From assembly GCA_030142905.1 (NCBI GenBank), contig JASJOG010000262.1, positions 332,261-396,260 on the forward strand: a DNA stretch of 64,000 nt, read 5' to 3'. The position numbers and the translations under genes were made by a program. The notes beneath the pieces are model-generated. The model had not been told where the DNA came from and made no database searches. It saw nothing but the letters and a program-made list of their open reading frames with translations. Every line of letters starts with the position of its first letter. Position 1 is the stretch's first letter. This stretch comes from Heliopora coerulea. Lineage: Eukaryota > Cnidaria > Anthozoa > Scleralcyonacea > Helioporidae. This document shows positions 1 through 12,850 of this stretch, one piece after another.

Positions 1-2000
1 CCCTGCTTCCCTATATACACACCACTGATAATCAGGGCTTCCCTGAGAAACACTTCAGTGATGTGAGCTCCCTGGTAAAATAACATTATTATTATCATTA
101 TCAAAAAGCACGAGGCCCCCCAAAATTGTGCGGGGTCCCAAAAAGCGCGGAGCCGCTGGCACGTTCCCAAAATTCCCCCCATCTCCCCATCTTTAATCCG
201 CCACAATCGCGATCAATATTTCGTTTGGAAACGTTCGATATTCCCTACAACCATATCGAAACATCTGTCGGTCTTATACCCTAGAAAATGGAAATATCTG
301 GAACGAAATGTCAACGGAGACTAGTCGATTGCAAACATTGCTAACTTAGTTTTGAAAACCTCATGCACCAATGGTGATATAAGGCGGTTATATACCTTAA
401 ACCTCGGTATCACTTAAACACCTCGTACTCAGTGTAGAGCCTTTAGAAATGACCAAAGTAAGTGTACAGAATGTACTAACAGAAAATTAAGAGCATGTTA
501 AACATGACTGTTGTCAGCATGAAACATGTTGCGATGATAGGGTGGTTTGGAAAAGCTAAATTGGCGAAAGAAACGGAACGGAAGTTGAATTCGCCACAGT
601 TACCTATGAGTCATATTATTGCAAGTCCGCAACTTGTTGACCAACAAGAAGATACGTTCTTAAATCTTTTGCAGCAAGATATAACTTGTACTATTTCACT
701 CTTAGTTACGCTATACGACTTTACTCGTCAAGGGGTGAGCTGCAGCAAGGAAAGAGTTAATGGACATTTAGACATCTTGGAAACAATATAGAATATTAGA
801 ATAACAAAAGATTGGTAACAATAGCCAAAGTTAAAGTTGTTTTAATCAAAGGCTGATAACGACAGTTCTACAAAAAAAGCAAACTATTTTATCCAGTATT
901 TGGTTCGTTCTGTTCGTTATTTCTGAGCAATTTTTGTTTTCGTGAGATTTTCTTTTGATCTCGTTTTGCTTCATGAACGCATGAATGCTTACTTAGCATT
1001 CATGTATATTCAGTTATTTTGTTTTTAATTGAATTCTTCGAAGAAAAGCAACTCCTAAAACTACTCCTGAAACTAAGTCTAAATTTGCGGAGAAGTCAAG
1101 GCGTTTTTGAGCTCAACTCAATCACATTGAATTCAAACATTCAAAATTTCAGAAATATTTTTACTAATAGTTTTATCACGGGAAAAGTAAATGAAAAAAT
1201 ATCCTTACGCTTTGGAAGCCGCAACAAAAATGCTGAGATACAGGCAAACCTACAGGTTTTTTCAATAGCCTTTTCAAAGAAGTACTATATCACACCAGTT
1301 TACGTAATATGCTGTATTTATTTAATGGAAAATATGCTGCTGAAGTGTGAATATTAGATGTGGGATATCGTCGTAGATCGTTTACATTCACGACATTTTA
1401 AAATCTTATGACATGCATGAAAATGGTTTGCTGAGTTAAAGAGAGGTAGAAATCTTTAAAATGGCAAGACTTTGTTACGGATACCAGGTTAACCACCAAC
1501 CGTAGTTGTGCACACTTATATAGCCAGAAAATAAACGCCACATTTATACGTAGTGCTAACAAATGTTTACCTGCTCTTGTACTTTCAGATATTTCTTCTT
1601 TAATTTCTTTAACCACCTCTGCAGAATGCGACAAAAAAAATATTACCAAAAGAATTTCGATGCTTATATGCCTTTATTGTCAACGTCTTGTTTATTTTTA
1701 AATAACAGGTCTTTTTTATATAAATACTTTTGCCGGTAATATTATATAAAAACCTAAATCGTACATAAACTTCTTTATCAGCTGTAAAGGTTTGGATACT
1801 GTTTAAGTTGAATAAAAACAAAATACATCGACGTCTACATTACTGCCAAAGCATTGCTAAAAGATCTAATTTTTCACCTTGTTTGCAGCAAGTTACTCTA
1901 GAACATGGCGTTTGTCGACAGGTGTATGCCAGTAGACAATGAAGTTCTAATTGGAGTGCATATTATAAAACAAATTTATAAAATGGTTTGTGATAACCAT
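1..2000. other. No recognisable gene
   Basis: No coding region, RNA gene or mobile-element domain could be recognised here. The short open frames present (for example 495-791 on the plus strand) show no known motif and no splice-site support. The stretch is AT-rich apart from a GC-richer patch at about 110-190. Confidence 0.5.
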
Positions 2001-5000
2001 CTAAAACTTCGTGTGGGACAACAATAAACTCCCGAGGTGGGTCAAGGGTTCGGTACGATCTATAACTAGTAAACCATCGGCAGCAACTTTAGCAACATTT
2101 ACGGCACCTTTTGACGTCGTTAACATTAGAAAGTTTTCTGAATGGTCTTGAACGCTAGATAAAGTGAGCTTGGGTACGGCGTAAATCGGGACACTAGAAT
2201 TGTATCGCCGATCAAGCAGGATGACTGGTGAAGAAGAGTCGCACGTTTCCACTCAGTACCTCTTGGACAGATGTCATTCGGACAACAGATTCCTGAGTGT
2301 GCATGACAAAGGGGCAAACCTGGTAGGCCTTGTCTTTGCATGGAGGAGCTTTAACGGCTTGCAAAGTCAGATGATAGAATTGAGGAACCTGAGACGTGCC
2401 TGACGGATGCCTGACGGATGCCTGACGGATGCCTGACGGATGCCTGACGGATGCCTGACGGATGCCTGACGGATGCCTGACGGATGCCTGACGGATGCCT
2501 GACGGATGCCTGACGGATGCCTGACGGATGCCTGATATCTACTGATCACGGAAAGGAACGTTGAAACCAGGGGACTGGCCGAGAATTTTCCATGACTAAG
2601 TTTCTCGTAGGCCTGTACACAAGGCTTTTTTATCAGTAGGGATACAGGAGTTTTGTTGGACTACACGACGGAGGGACTAAAGTGTTTAGCTGCAGTGGCA
2701 ATGGAGAGTGCCTTTACCTCACATAGTAGCCAAGTTATTTTGGCCACTCTTAGTTTGGCACTAAAAAACCCAGCTAGGCTTGACGTCGCAATGCGTGTCA
2801 CATACAGGGTAGCTCTTATATCTAGTTTTCTGACGGCACCATTGGTCGCAATCCACACGTGATCGTCGGGTTTGGGTAAAGTGATCGTGGGGCAAGTGGA
2901 CAGACCACGCTGTGCCTTGGAAAATGAGCTCCTTATCTCATCAGTCCAAGAGATAGGTTCTTGAGACTGGCTGCCGGCTGTAGTGTCATCGAGTGGAACA
3001 AGGTATACCAAACATCTCGGGATGACACAGGACAGAACCTTGTACGCTCCGATGAAGGATCCCATACGGCCCACGGTCTCAGGTTCGGAGCAGGTAGCCA
3101 GGGTGTTGACGCGGTTTGGACTGGCTGTGAGAGTACCGCCGTTCCAGATCTATCCAAGTATACTGGTGGACATAAGAGTTGATAAGCGTTTCCGACGTGG
3201 AGAGCCAGATATCAAACCTGTAAAGGGCCTGGAGGACTTTCTTACAGTTCTAGTGCAGCTGTTGGGAAGTGTTTCCTCCATAGTAAAGAATGTCTGCAAG
3301 TTTGGCAACGACACCCTATAGTAAATGACCAAGTACGGATCAAATGAGTTCTTCTAAGCGGTCTTGGATCCAGGCATTCTCATCGTAGAGCGAATGCAGA
3401 CCCATACACTTTTGAAGGGGCTGAGTACGCGGCAATATTTCATCGATTTGGATATAAGGAGAGTCTGGTAAAAAAGGGATGGTTAGATCCGTGATTATGT
3501 GTTTCCATCGTGCAGTTTGAAGCAAAGGTGGAGTCAACGTTCGGCATTAAGGAGGGCTGGGGCTTACTGTAGCATCCCACGTCGGTGAAGGCCATTACGA
3601 GGCGAGAGCCGCCATTGGGCTTTTTAACAAGAAAAGATGGATTAAGTTTGTCAAGAGCAACATTGAGATCTTCTGGGTGCTTGAGTACACCAATCTCTTC
3701 TAGTTGGCCAAACTTTTTCTGAAGCTTCGCCAGCTTTCAAAAGGTGCACTGAGGAAGGCGAATCTTTTTCTGTGGTGGCTGAACGGAGCCCATGTTTACC
3801 TTAGCCTTGAAGGACCCAGCTGTTCCGGTGTAACCTTTAACGTTTGGGTCAAACACCATGTCGCGTTCTTTGATCATTGATTGAAAGTTGACTCTTTTGT
3901 CTTGCGGAAGTAAGTTGTTGTTGTCGACTTTTACTGGGAAAGAATGACTTGTGTGGCTGTTTGGATGGGTGGGTGGGTGGATGGAAGTGTCACTGGGCTT
4001 GGTAACGGTTCTTGAGTTGCAAGCTCCTCTTTGGGTTCAAAGACATGGGTAACCTGACAAAAGTGTTCATTCCGTTTCAAGTTATGTGGCTCGTTTGTCA
4101 GGTTTGGTATGCGTATTTTCCTCGCAACGCTAAAGACATATACTGGGACGGCGGCACACATGCAAAGGTTTGAGCCTTCGTACATTTGGGGTATCGGTGA
4201 GTGGTTTGATGGTATACTTGGCGTCGGATTGTGCACCATCGGAAAGTTTCCTTTCCAGGAACTCTTCAGGCCAAATGGTTTTAGGAATTGGTGCGTGGAG
4301 TATAAACCATCAGCGAGCAGCAGTGCTGGAACCTTTTGAGGCGGAAGAACTGTATTTGTAAATAGTGCCGTTCCTGAGGATTACATTTCGTTTGGGCAGG
4401 CATACAGCCACCTCATTTGCCTCCATGAAAGACGTACCAGTGAGGATGGCAACATCTTGATTTTCCACGATAAGGCCTTCGAACTTGAATTCCCTGTTGT
4501 CACAGGTAAAGGAAATTCGTTTCTCACGAAGTACTTGTATTTGAGAGGAGGCATCGGCTTGGTGAACTGACTGACCACTGGATATAATATGAGCTTAGAG
4601 GCGTTTTGTAGTTAAGTGGCGTATCATGTTGCCGGCTGCACCGCTATCTACTCTGATGTGCGTCACGTGATGGCTGTAAAATACATCAAAGTATGAAGAC
4701 TGACGGATCTGGACTCGGTAGACTACAGTGCTTTCACCTGATTTTCCACGGTTGGAGTCGCGGGTCAGGACATTGATGTCTAGGTCGTCGTCGGTTTCCA
4801 ACTTGACTGCGAGGATGCCAACTATCTGCCTTGCTTTGACGATATGCTGTCTGTCACTATCCGAAAGTAGTCGCACTTACTCAGCAAGCGGCATGTTTCA
4901 GAGCGGGTCCTGCTTGGTTGCACAATGGGAAAACTTTGTCTTGCCGGGGTTGTCTGGGGGTTGCTTTGTATATGCCTGTGTTGGCATGGCCACGGTACTC

Positions 5001-5743
5001 GGTAGAGACGGCTGTGTGGAGAATCTTGGCATCGTCAAATGCACCGATTTCGTCTAGGAAGGAACTAATTGCTTGTGGTATTTCCAGTTTGATCGACGCT
5101 AGGGTACGAGATATTAGTTCGGTTCCATAGTGTGGCTTAACGAGACTGGACAGGCTAGGGTGGATTAACTTTAACCACGTGAGTACCATTAGGTTATCTA
5201 GTGTGGACGTGAGCACTTCGTCTTCAGTTATTGTTTCACCGTTGTGGTTGAGGCCATTGGTTCGCAGTAGGGAGTCTTCCGCGAAAGCCATCAGACGTTG
5301 GAACAGGTCCTCGGAACGCTCGTCGGCTTCTAAATTAGTGTCCGAAAAGTCAATGAAATGAGCTCTAGTCACTCGAAAACGGGAAGTTGTTTGATTATCT
5401 ACCATATAAATCCTAGCGACGTCGAATTTTTCACTAGAGTGTTCCTGGAAATAATTGGGCGTTAGTAAGTGATTTGCGCAAACATAAGTTGGAGAAAGTT
5501 CACTTTTTGCTGAGCACGGTGAGTCGTCTTTCTTCTGGAACGGTTTCACCGTCATTTTCAAAAGTTCTGAGTAGTTGGGTTCTCGTTTACTTCTGCAACG
5601 AAGCTCCTTCGGCTACAAATGGGCGCAAAGTTATTGTCCAACAAGAGGGCGTATGTCAAATTTTGCTTCCAATTCTTGATTCTGATGATCGTCTCGACCT
5701 TCGAGAGGCACCATTGTTTCGAAGTCCTGTGAGTGGAAGTCAT
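2001..5743 (-). pseudogene. Decayed Ty3/gypsy-like LTR retrotransposon (gag-pol)
   Basis: Read on the minus strand, the order is gag-like region, protease, reverse transcriptase, RNase H and start of the integrase linker, as in Ty3/gypsy elements. The gag-like part (5,743-4,881) contains an HFIDFSD patch and a run EDLFQRLMAFAEDSLLR typical of gag-like proteins of invertebrate retroelements. The protease (4,876-4,595) keeps VDSGA, the aspartic protease active site. RT remnants follow at 3,640-3,340 ([10 protein letters not shown] and WKHIITDLT). An RNase H-like stretch (3,074-2,661) shows WIATNGAVRK and LAGFFSAKLR. The linker (2,341-2,001) includes VAADGLLVIDRTEPL. The frames are broken by many frameshifts and stops, so no protein can be made. 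I saw no flanking LTRs. The family is confident; the exact clade is not. Confidence 0.7.
2399..2535. repeat. 11-bp minisatellite, CCTGACGGATG x ~12.5
   Basis: Perfect head-to-tail copies of CCTGACGGATG run through this stretch with no visible variation. It sits inside the RNase H/integrase part of the Ty3-like element. Because 11 is not a multiple of three, all three frames are read in turn, giving a repeating [15 protein letters not shown] translation on the minus strand that is not a real protein. Confidence 0.95.
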
Positions 5744-7559
5744 CGTAAACGTTTACTGGGGGGATCGTGTTGAATTAGCAAATTTGCACGCTGTTTCGGC
5801 TCAAGTTTTCTGTACTTTCGAGCGGATATTGGCGATGAAAATCTCTAGGGTTAGATCGATCGTTGCCACCACGCTAGTTGAGGTGAATAACTATGGGCCG
5901 AGGAACGATCCATAGAGTTCAAATGACTTTAATTGCAGTAGTAAACGTTGAGACAACAAGACTCGGGCAAAACAAGATGGCGAACCTACGTGAGGGTAAC
6001 ATGTATCAACCAGTATCGCTGACCTTTACTGCCGTAAACTAATTTTAAAATATCTGTCACTGGAGATCGTCGGAGGTATATTGTGTCATTATTATCGAAA
6101 GATAGTATAGAAGATTGTTTAGAAGATTTTGTCTGATTTTGTAAATAAGATTCTGCAATTCTTTCCATGAGGTATTTTGCAAATTCGTTTTTAATCAGTG
6201 TTATTGTGAGCTCTTACAGATCCACGCGTAAACTTTGCCAATTGTTGTTAATTTTACAAGTTTTGTCTTTGTATGTTTTCATAAGTCCTGTTTTATATAA
6301 GAGTGAAAATGTTTAATTAGGATACATGGATATCTGGAAAGAGTTATCCCTATGTTTCCATGAAAGAAGAATATCCAGAATGGAAGTTTGCTTTGCACTA
6401 TTTCCAGTGAAAATCAAATTAAGCTAATTATTTCATTGCAGAACATCGTGTATTCAATTCGTCGTAATGATCGATAATGCTTTGTTTGCATTAATTGCAA
6501 AATAATATCAACTCAATAACCCAAACAAAAATTCATTCCTAAAACTGACGTAATGTTGTTTGCTTTTTAATCCATGAACTGGCGTCAAAAATTTAAGCGT
6601 TGTTCAGCACTTATTTTGTCAATGAATGTATTTGTTCATTGAATAAGATACCTTATACCTGCTATACAGTCCTTCATGTAATTGAATCTTTGATTTTTCA
6701 GTTACGTCCTGTTGATGTTTCCATTTAACAGATGTTCTTGAGGTCAATTATCTCATACAACTCGTCCAAATTTCATGTCGAGAAAAGCTTGACTTCAGCT
6801 GTCATTTGAATTCGCAAATCTCATTTTTTTTACAGATAGCAACGGCGTAAATGAAGAATCTTTCCCAAGGGTACTCAATTTGAGAAAATGACGACCATGG
6901 ATACAGTATCCCACTAAAATAGTAAGTTTACTTTGAGAATCTCGCGCTTCAATAGTAAATGTCATGAACTCGTAATTTCCAGCTGTAACTTCTTCAGAAT
7001 TGCGGTAGCTTTTTCATTGTATGAAAAAATTTAACTCTTTAAAACAGCACTTAGATAGGATACAAAATTTCCTAAAAAGATTATTATGTGGAATTTACCC
7101 ATCACTCAGACTTTATCTGTTTAACATGGGGTTTGTTTAGACGCTCTAAATACATACATGAATACGAATACGTTCCAAATTCCTCAGCCACTGCTAGAGA
7201 TAGAGCTCAACTTTTCTGATGTCAACACAAAATAAACAGTCATAACTTTCTACCAGGCTTAAAATTTTGCGTTACAGCAGAGTTAAAAAAGAGTTTAACT
7301 ACCCAAAAACGAAGAAAAGAAGGGTCTGAATGATGGATGTCTGTCACACAACGACCTTGCTAGGGACGGTTCCATTCAAAAGTTGGCATCGCTCCTCAAC
7401 GCTGCGTTGGAAACTCAAGAAAGCTTTTTCATGTAATGAAAGAAGTAGCTTAAATGCCGGAAAGTCAACCCACGATGCATCTTCACGCAATCCCAGTTCT
7501 TCCAACCTTAGTATCGTAGCTCATTTAGTAGATCATCAGAGTCGTAGACTAAAAACTTT
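5744..7559. other. No recognisable gene
   Basis: AT-rich sequence without a recognisable coding domain, RNA gene or terminal repeat. Short open frames at 5,986-6,168 (minus) and 7,330-7,578 (plus) have no motif and no splice context. The left part may hold the remaining 5' end of the Ty3-like element, but no LTR was seen. Confidence 0.5.
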
Positions 7560-8110
7560 GCGTATCTTTCAACCTTAATCTCACAGATTACTAAGTTCAG
7601 CTGTTAGAGAATTAAACTAGCAAACCAGAATTTTTGGTATGCTTCTAGCCTTAGTCTAATAGTTTAGTAAATCAAAGATCAGACTGGCGAACCAAAGGTC
7701 GTAAGTTGTTCTCAAACTCTGTCTTACAACTCAGTTTGTAGAACGTCAGATGAGTACTGAAAGTCGTGGGTTATTTTCATATTTGGCTTGATAATTCAGA
7801 CCGTACATCATCCGACCAGTAAACCAAAGGTTGTGGTTTCTACTCAGCGTTGGTCTTATTACTCAGTTGAACATCAGACTAATAAACTAAATGTATGGGT
7901 TTATTCTCAACCTTTACCTCATTGCTCAGTGGGTCGTAAATCAAACCAGTAAACCAAACATTGTAGGATGTATTAAACTTTGATCTTATTGCTCAGTTGG
8001 CATAGAACATGATTCAACTAAACTAAAGTTCTGTAGGTTGCTCTTATCTTTGTCCTCACAGGTCAGTTGATGGGAAGCCAGAATAGTACACTAACTGTTG
8101 TGCAGAACTG
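7560..8110. repeat. Degenerate tandem repeat, unit ~75 bp
   Basis: Diverged units recur, each with a core like TTGCTCAGT, then an AACCAGTAAACCAAA patch, then a TTGTAGG or TCGTAAG patch before the next CTTATTGCTCAG. The spacing is roughly 75 bp and about seven units can be followed. No coding frame passes through it. Confidence 0.6.
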
Positions 8111-8884
8111 ATTCCAAGAAGTTGTTCGCGTTTCAAAAAAAGATGTTGAACATGTTACACGGCTTTATTCCGTGTTGTGTTGCAGGCAGTTAATATTTCC
8201 TCACAATTTACGACAGATGACTGGTCCCCTACCTTATAATAAATCAAATAAACAATGTGCAACAGCAACTCTCCACAGTCCGAAAGAAGACATGCAAACG
8301 GTCGTGAAGTTCAAGTCCTCAGAAATTGTTTCTGAGCCTTAGACGGGGGATCAAACCGGTAATCTTATCATTATCAGGCAAGGCCTCTGGACATTGAGCT
8401 ATCAAGAATAAGTTGAATTGTTAAAGTTACTAGTGTTTAGAGTCTATCCCTTGAGAAACACCAATATAAAGTAAATTTTATATCTAACACACATAAAAAA
8501 GCATCACAATAGTAATGACATCTTACACGACTTAGTGTCGTGAGAAGTTTTTATCAAACAGGAAATGCGAAGTAAATGCAGCTATAACTGTACTTAGCTT
8601 TCGGAACGGTAATACGGTCAATTTTTTCCGGTAATGAGCAATCTAGAGCTTCATGTTACTAGAGGGATTCTGAACAGTTATATTCCGAAAGAGATACACT
8701 TATGCACCATGCAGATAACTATGAGATTTAATCCGTTTTTAGCACGTTTTGGGATTACACAACACAAGGATCCGGTCAAAGAAGTTTCACTTGAAATCCT
8801 AAAAATATTTTGGTCGGTAAAACGAAATACTAGCTATCTGTTTTGAAAACGCTGGCTGGCCTTTCAGCCTAAACGGAAGCCACT
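8111..8884. other. Non-coding DNA with one tRNA-foldback half element
   Basis: No gene was recognised. At about 8,310-8,410 lies a worn copy of the tRNA-derived element found elsewhere in the window: a CTCAGAAA..TTTCTGAG hairpin followed by GACGGGGGATCAAACC and a TTGAGCTA box, that is, a tRNA-like unit on the minus strand. The open frame at 8,634-8,846 shows no motif. Confidence 0.5.

Positions 8885-8969
<85 letters not shown>
8885..8969. repeat. GATA microsatellite at a LINE 3' end
   Basis: About 21 uninterrupted copies of the 4-bp unit ATAG. It directly abuts the 3' end of the minus-strand LINE fragment, which suggests that the repeat began as the simple-sequence tail of the element. Confidence 0.95.
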
Positions 8970-9455
8970 AAATTTATTTAACCACGGTGGTTCTATCAGA
9001 CTTAAAAATTACAAATGCATGAATTCCTTAAGTCTGGTCTACCTAGAAGCCGTGTAACCCTAAGAAGCTACATTTACAAAATTTAATAGTTTTACGTATT
9101 TACAGAATGAAAATTATATTACATTGAAGAGCTTTACCTGTTGTCAATGCAGAAATTATGGGTTTTGATTTTTTGTTTAAATTTTTGCAAACTTTTCTCC
9201 TCCTTCAGAGAGTTTGGTAATGAGTTCCAAAGAATTGGGCCAGACACTGCAAAACTTCGTTTGTAGCATTCTGTTCGCACCTTTGGTATCTGAAAGCTTT
9301 TTTCAGATGATCTTAAGTTATAGTTAGTTGGACCAAACTGCTTTTCAAGCATTTCAGATAAATAGCTTGGTGCACAGTTATTCATAATTTTGTGAACCAT
9401 TGTGGCCTTTTGGCATTTTCTTTCTTGAGCTAATGTTATCCTTTCTTGAGCTAAT
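8970..9455 (-). pseudogene. 5'-truncated CR1/L2-like LINE, RT C-terminus and 3' UTR
   Basis: The 88-residue open frame at 9,400-9,134 reads [16 protein letters not shown], then an NLR patch and an AVSGPILWNSLPNSL patch. This is the usual C-terminal tail of CR1/L2-type LINE reverse transcriptases. It ends in a stop, is followed by a short 3' UTR, and then by the GATA microsatellite. The 5' end is cut off near 9,455, as expected for incomplete reverse transcription. Nothing upstream of the tail survives. Confidence 0.7.
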
Positions 9456-9462
9456 GTTATCT

Positions 9463-9942
9463 ATAGATAGATAGATCGATAGATCGATAGATAGATCAAT
9501 AGATGGATCGATAGATGGATCGATAGATGGATCGATAGATGGATCGATAGATGGATCGATAGATGGATCGATAGATGGATCGATAGATGGGTCGATAGAT
9601 GGATCGATAGATGGATCGATAGATGGATCGATAGATGGATCGATAGATGGATCGATAGATGGATCGATAGATGGATCGATAGATGGATCGATAGATGGAT
9701 CGATAGATAGATCGATAGATGGATCGATAGATGGATCGATAGATGGATCGATAGATGGATCGATAGATGGATCGATAGATGGATCGATAGATGGACCGAT
9801 AGATGGATTGATAGATGGATCGATAGATGGATCGATAGATGGACAGATAGATGGATAGATGGATGGATAGATGGATGGATAGATGGATGGATAGATGGAA
9901 AGATAGATGGATAGATAGATGGATAGATAGATGGATAGATTT
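9463..9942. repeat. GATA/GATC/GATG compound array
   Basis: A long array made mainly of the 12-bp unit GATCGATAGATG, grading into GATGGATA units at the right. Occasional variants (GACC, GATT, GGTC) mark individual units. The frames translated from it ([10 protein letters not shown]...) are artefacts. Confidence 0.95.
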
Positions 9943-10082
9943 ATTTAAATTACATCGCAGCCCCCAAAAGGCTGAATTTCGTAATTATTTACATTTAAAA
10001 ATTTTCACAATAAAACGTTTATCTATACTGTACTACCTGATATATCTGACAAGCAATTTTTTAATGAATAACTTTAATTATT
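9943..10082 (-). mobile_element. Duplicated LINE 3'-UTR segment
   Basis: About 140 bp almost identical to 10,463-10,606, the 3' UTR of the LINE described next. It is followed by a repeat of the junction CTTGAGCTAATGTTATCT that also precedes the first array at 9,442. The segment together with its array is therefore a tandem copy rather than a separate insertion. Confidence 0.75.
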
Positions 10083-10097
10083 CTTGAGCTAATGTTA

Positions 10098-10462
10098 TCT
10101 ATAGATAGATAGATCGATAGATCGATAGATGGATCGATAGATGGATCGATAGATGGACCGATAGATGGATTGATAGATGGATCGATAGATGGATCGATAG
10201 ATGGATAGATAGATGGATAGATGGATGGATAGATGGATGGATAGATGGATGGATAGATGGATGGATAGATGGATGGATAGATGGAAAGATAGATGGATCG
10301 ATAGATGGATCGATAGATGGACCGATAGATGGATTGATAGATGGATCGATAGATGGATAGATAGATGGATAGATGGATGGATAGATGGATGGATAGATGG
10401 ATGGATAGATGGAAAGATAGATGGATAGATAGATGGATAGATAGATGGATAGATAGATAGAG
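10098..10462. repeat. Second GATA/GATC/GATG compound array
   Basis: Same unit types and order of blocks as 9,463-9,942 but shorter. It ends at the 3' end of the LINE at 10,463. It is part of the tandem duplication described in the findings. Confidence 0.95.
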
Positions 10463-12850
10463 AGATTTATTTAAATTACATCGCAGCCCCCAAAAGGCTG
10501 AATTTCGTAATTATTTACATTTAAAAATTTTCACAATAAAACGTTTATCTATACTGTACTACCCGATATATCTGACAAGCAATTTTTTAATGAATAACTT
10601 TAATTAGATTTAAAACTATATAACATTAAATTAACTAAATAATATTTTCAAAAAACTTAAAAATTCAATAAGTATACAAATTAGAGTATAGGCGGACGTT
10701 TCATTAATTGCACACAGCGAAAATAAAACAGTTTATTGTTCTATTTGTTTAAACGCGTGGGATGTCAAAATTTCGCTGATTTCGTAACTTATAATATGGA
10801 TTATATCTTTCTGGTAATAATTTATTGAGTTTATGGCTTGAATCTGAAGTTGTAGATTGAAAAGGTTTATTACACAGATGTTCATGATGGTCCTTCATGG
10901 GTTTAACACCTAAACGTTCAAGAGCAGTATAATAATCCAAGTCTGCCTTAATAATAGTCATGGCCCTTTTCTCCAGACGCACAAACTCACTTTTTAAGTA
11001 TTGCAGTAGGGAATGGGAAAAAGCTGGTATTTTCATAATCTACCACTGATCTAATACACGGTACATAAAACAACGCTAAATCTCGCGCTGGTACTTTAGC
11101 CCGCTTTAACTGTACTAAAAAATACAATCTTTTGCCAAGTTTCTTTATAACTTCATCTATACGGCATTCCAGGTCAAGTTGTTACTAAGAGTCAAACCTA
11201 ACAGTTTAACACAATTCACTACTTCCAACTCCTTGCCATTAACAACTACAGGATCAAAAACTGCAGGTATCTTCGCAAATGAAATTCTTAATTCTTTACA
11301 TTTGCTCAGATTTAAGTGGACTCTTTTTTCATGTGATCATTCCATAACACGATCAGCTGTAAACTGGGTGTTGCTGACTTCCTCCTTGGGAACTATTTCG
11401 GACGTTGTCGTATCATCTACATATTTCCAAACATGATGATCGTTGATTTCTAGGTCATTGATCATTAGGGTAAACACACCAAAGTCCCAACTTTGTTACC
11501 CCAGAAAGGACTGATCGCCACTCCGAATGGCAGCTGTCAGCCAGTTTAATTCTTTGAAATCTGTTCGTTAGAAAGTTGATTATCCAATTGACAACACTTC
11601 TAGGTAAATCCAGGTTACATAGCTTATCAATTAGGATGTTGTGGTCAATGAGATCGAAAGCTCTACGATAATCAAATAATATAGTTCTTAAAGTTGCCCC
11701 ATTACCATCAGTCCCTAGATACCAATGATGCAACATACTAATTAAAGCTATCGTGGTAGAAGATTTTGGGATTGCTCCAAACTGATTCGCATCAATTACT
11801 TTTAATATTGCTGGTTTAACATAGTCTTCTACTATGACCTCTTCCGCCACTCTGGAAGCACAAGGTGTGAGCGAAATAGGTCTTAAGTCTTTCTTGAGAT
11901 CGTGAACGGACTTCTTTCTCGTACTGGTGATACATCAGCCATCTTCCGAACGGTTGGTAAATATTGCTCACGATAGGAAGCATTTAGGACGTACATAAGG
12001 GGAAGGGCCACCATGTTCGAATATTCCTTTAAAAACCAGTTTGGTATTTCATCAGGCCCAGACGATTTACCCTGGTTAAGCTTCACCAAGGCCTTCTCTA
12101 CCCGACTCTCAGTTATATTTAGGAACCCCGGCGACTCCTATTAACCCGGTTAGGGTTAGGGTTAACCCTAACCCTAACCCTAACCTTAATTTGCTGGTTG
12201 AGCTGGTAAACGGTACTCTTGAAGTGGTTCCAAAAAAGCTGCATTAATAACATTAGCTTGTCCATGTTGCAAGAGATTCGAAAACTCGTCAACATTCCTT
12301 TGACATGTTACGTCACTGTTTTTGATTTTCATATTACTAAGACGTTTCACTTCTTTTCACCATCTCTTTGGATTTTCCCCTTTCAGTTGCTGTATCTTCA
12401 ATTTATAATAATTTGCTCTGCATTTTTTCCTTTCGCTGTTGACTAAATTTCTATAATACTTAAATTTAGAAGAATTTGTACCGTATTTGTTAAGCATTTT
12501 TGTCTTTTCAGAATAAGAGATTTGAATTTCTGAGCCATCCATGGAGCATCAGCCGTGCAGATCCGAATCTGTTTTTCTGGCATAAGTAAATCTAGGCCAG
12601 TATGCACTATTCCGTAAAAAGTGTTACACATTTCTTCACAACTATTCAGAAGGGCAAACATCGAAGACCAATCCACGAGGTTCAAATATCTTCCCATTTC
12701 ATCCTTACGGTTTCTCCGTCGGTCACGTCTTGTAATCACTTTCTTGATGTTACTTTTATGTTCTTTAATTTTAAGGGAAGCCACGACAGTGTTATGGTCA
12801 GATAAACCAAATGGTGGATAAGCTTGCGGCGAATATTAGTAGTCATGCGT
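10463..12850 (-). pseudogene. Decayed CR1/L2-like LINE (endonuclease end, RT, tail)
   Basis: On the minus strand the order is: the region after the endonuclease (12,784-12,357, with DAPWMAQKFKSLILKRQK), the N-terminal RT region (12,120-11,883, with LNQGKSSGPDEIPNWFLKEY), RT core (11,850-11,455, with ILFDYRRAFDLIDHNIL, where the first D is the motif-A acid), and the C-terminal region (11,036-10,749, with YLKSEFVRLEKRAM). Frameshifts and stops separate these blocks and the FADD box is not intact. The 3' UTR ends in a GATA-type array. An inverted telomere-repeat insert interrupts the coding part at about 12,148-12,186. The element is dead. Confidence 0.75.
12148..12186. repeat. Inverted interstitial telomere repeats (TTAGGG)n-(CCCTAA)n
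   Basis: Two to three TTAGGG units run directly into about four CCCTAA units, sharing the junction GGGTTAACCC. This is the head-to-head arrangement. The insert lies inside the minus-strand LINE coding region, between a conserved LPAQPA patch and the SPGFLNITES patch of the same frame, so it arrived after the LINE. Confidence 0.9.

Noticed and set aside
2367..2549. Repeat protein with [11 protein letters not shown] units
   Set aside because: It is the translation of an 11-bp minisatellite in a dead retroelement.
9851..10428. Asp/Arg/Trp-rich repeat proteins (MDRWMDRW type)
   Set aside because: Direct translation of GATGGATA-type microsatellites, with no start context or conserved ends.
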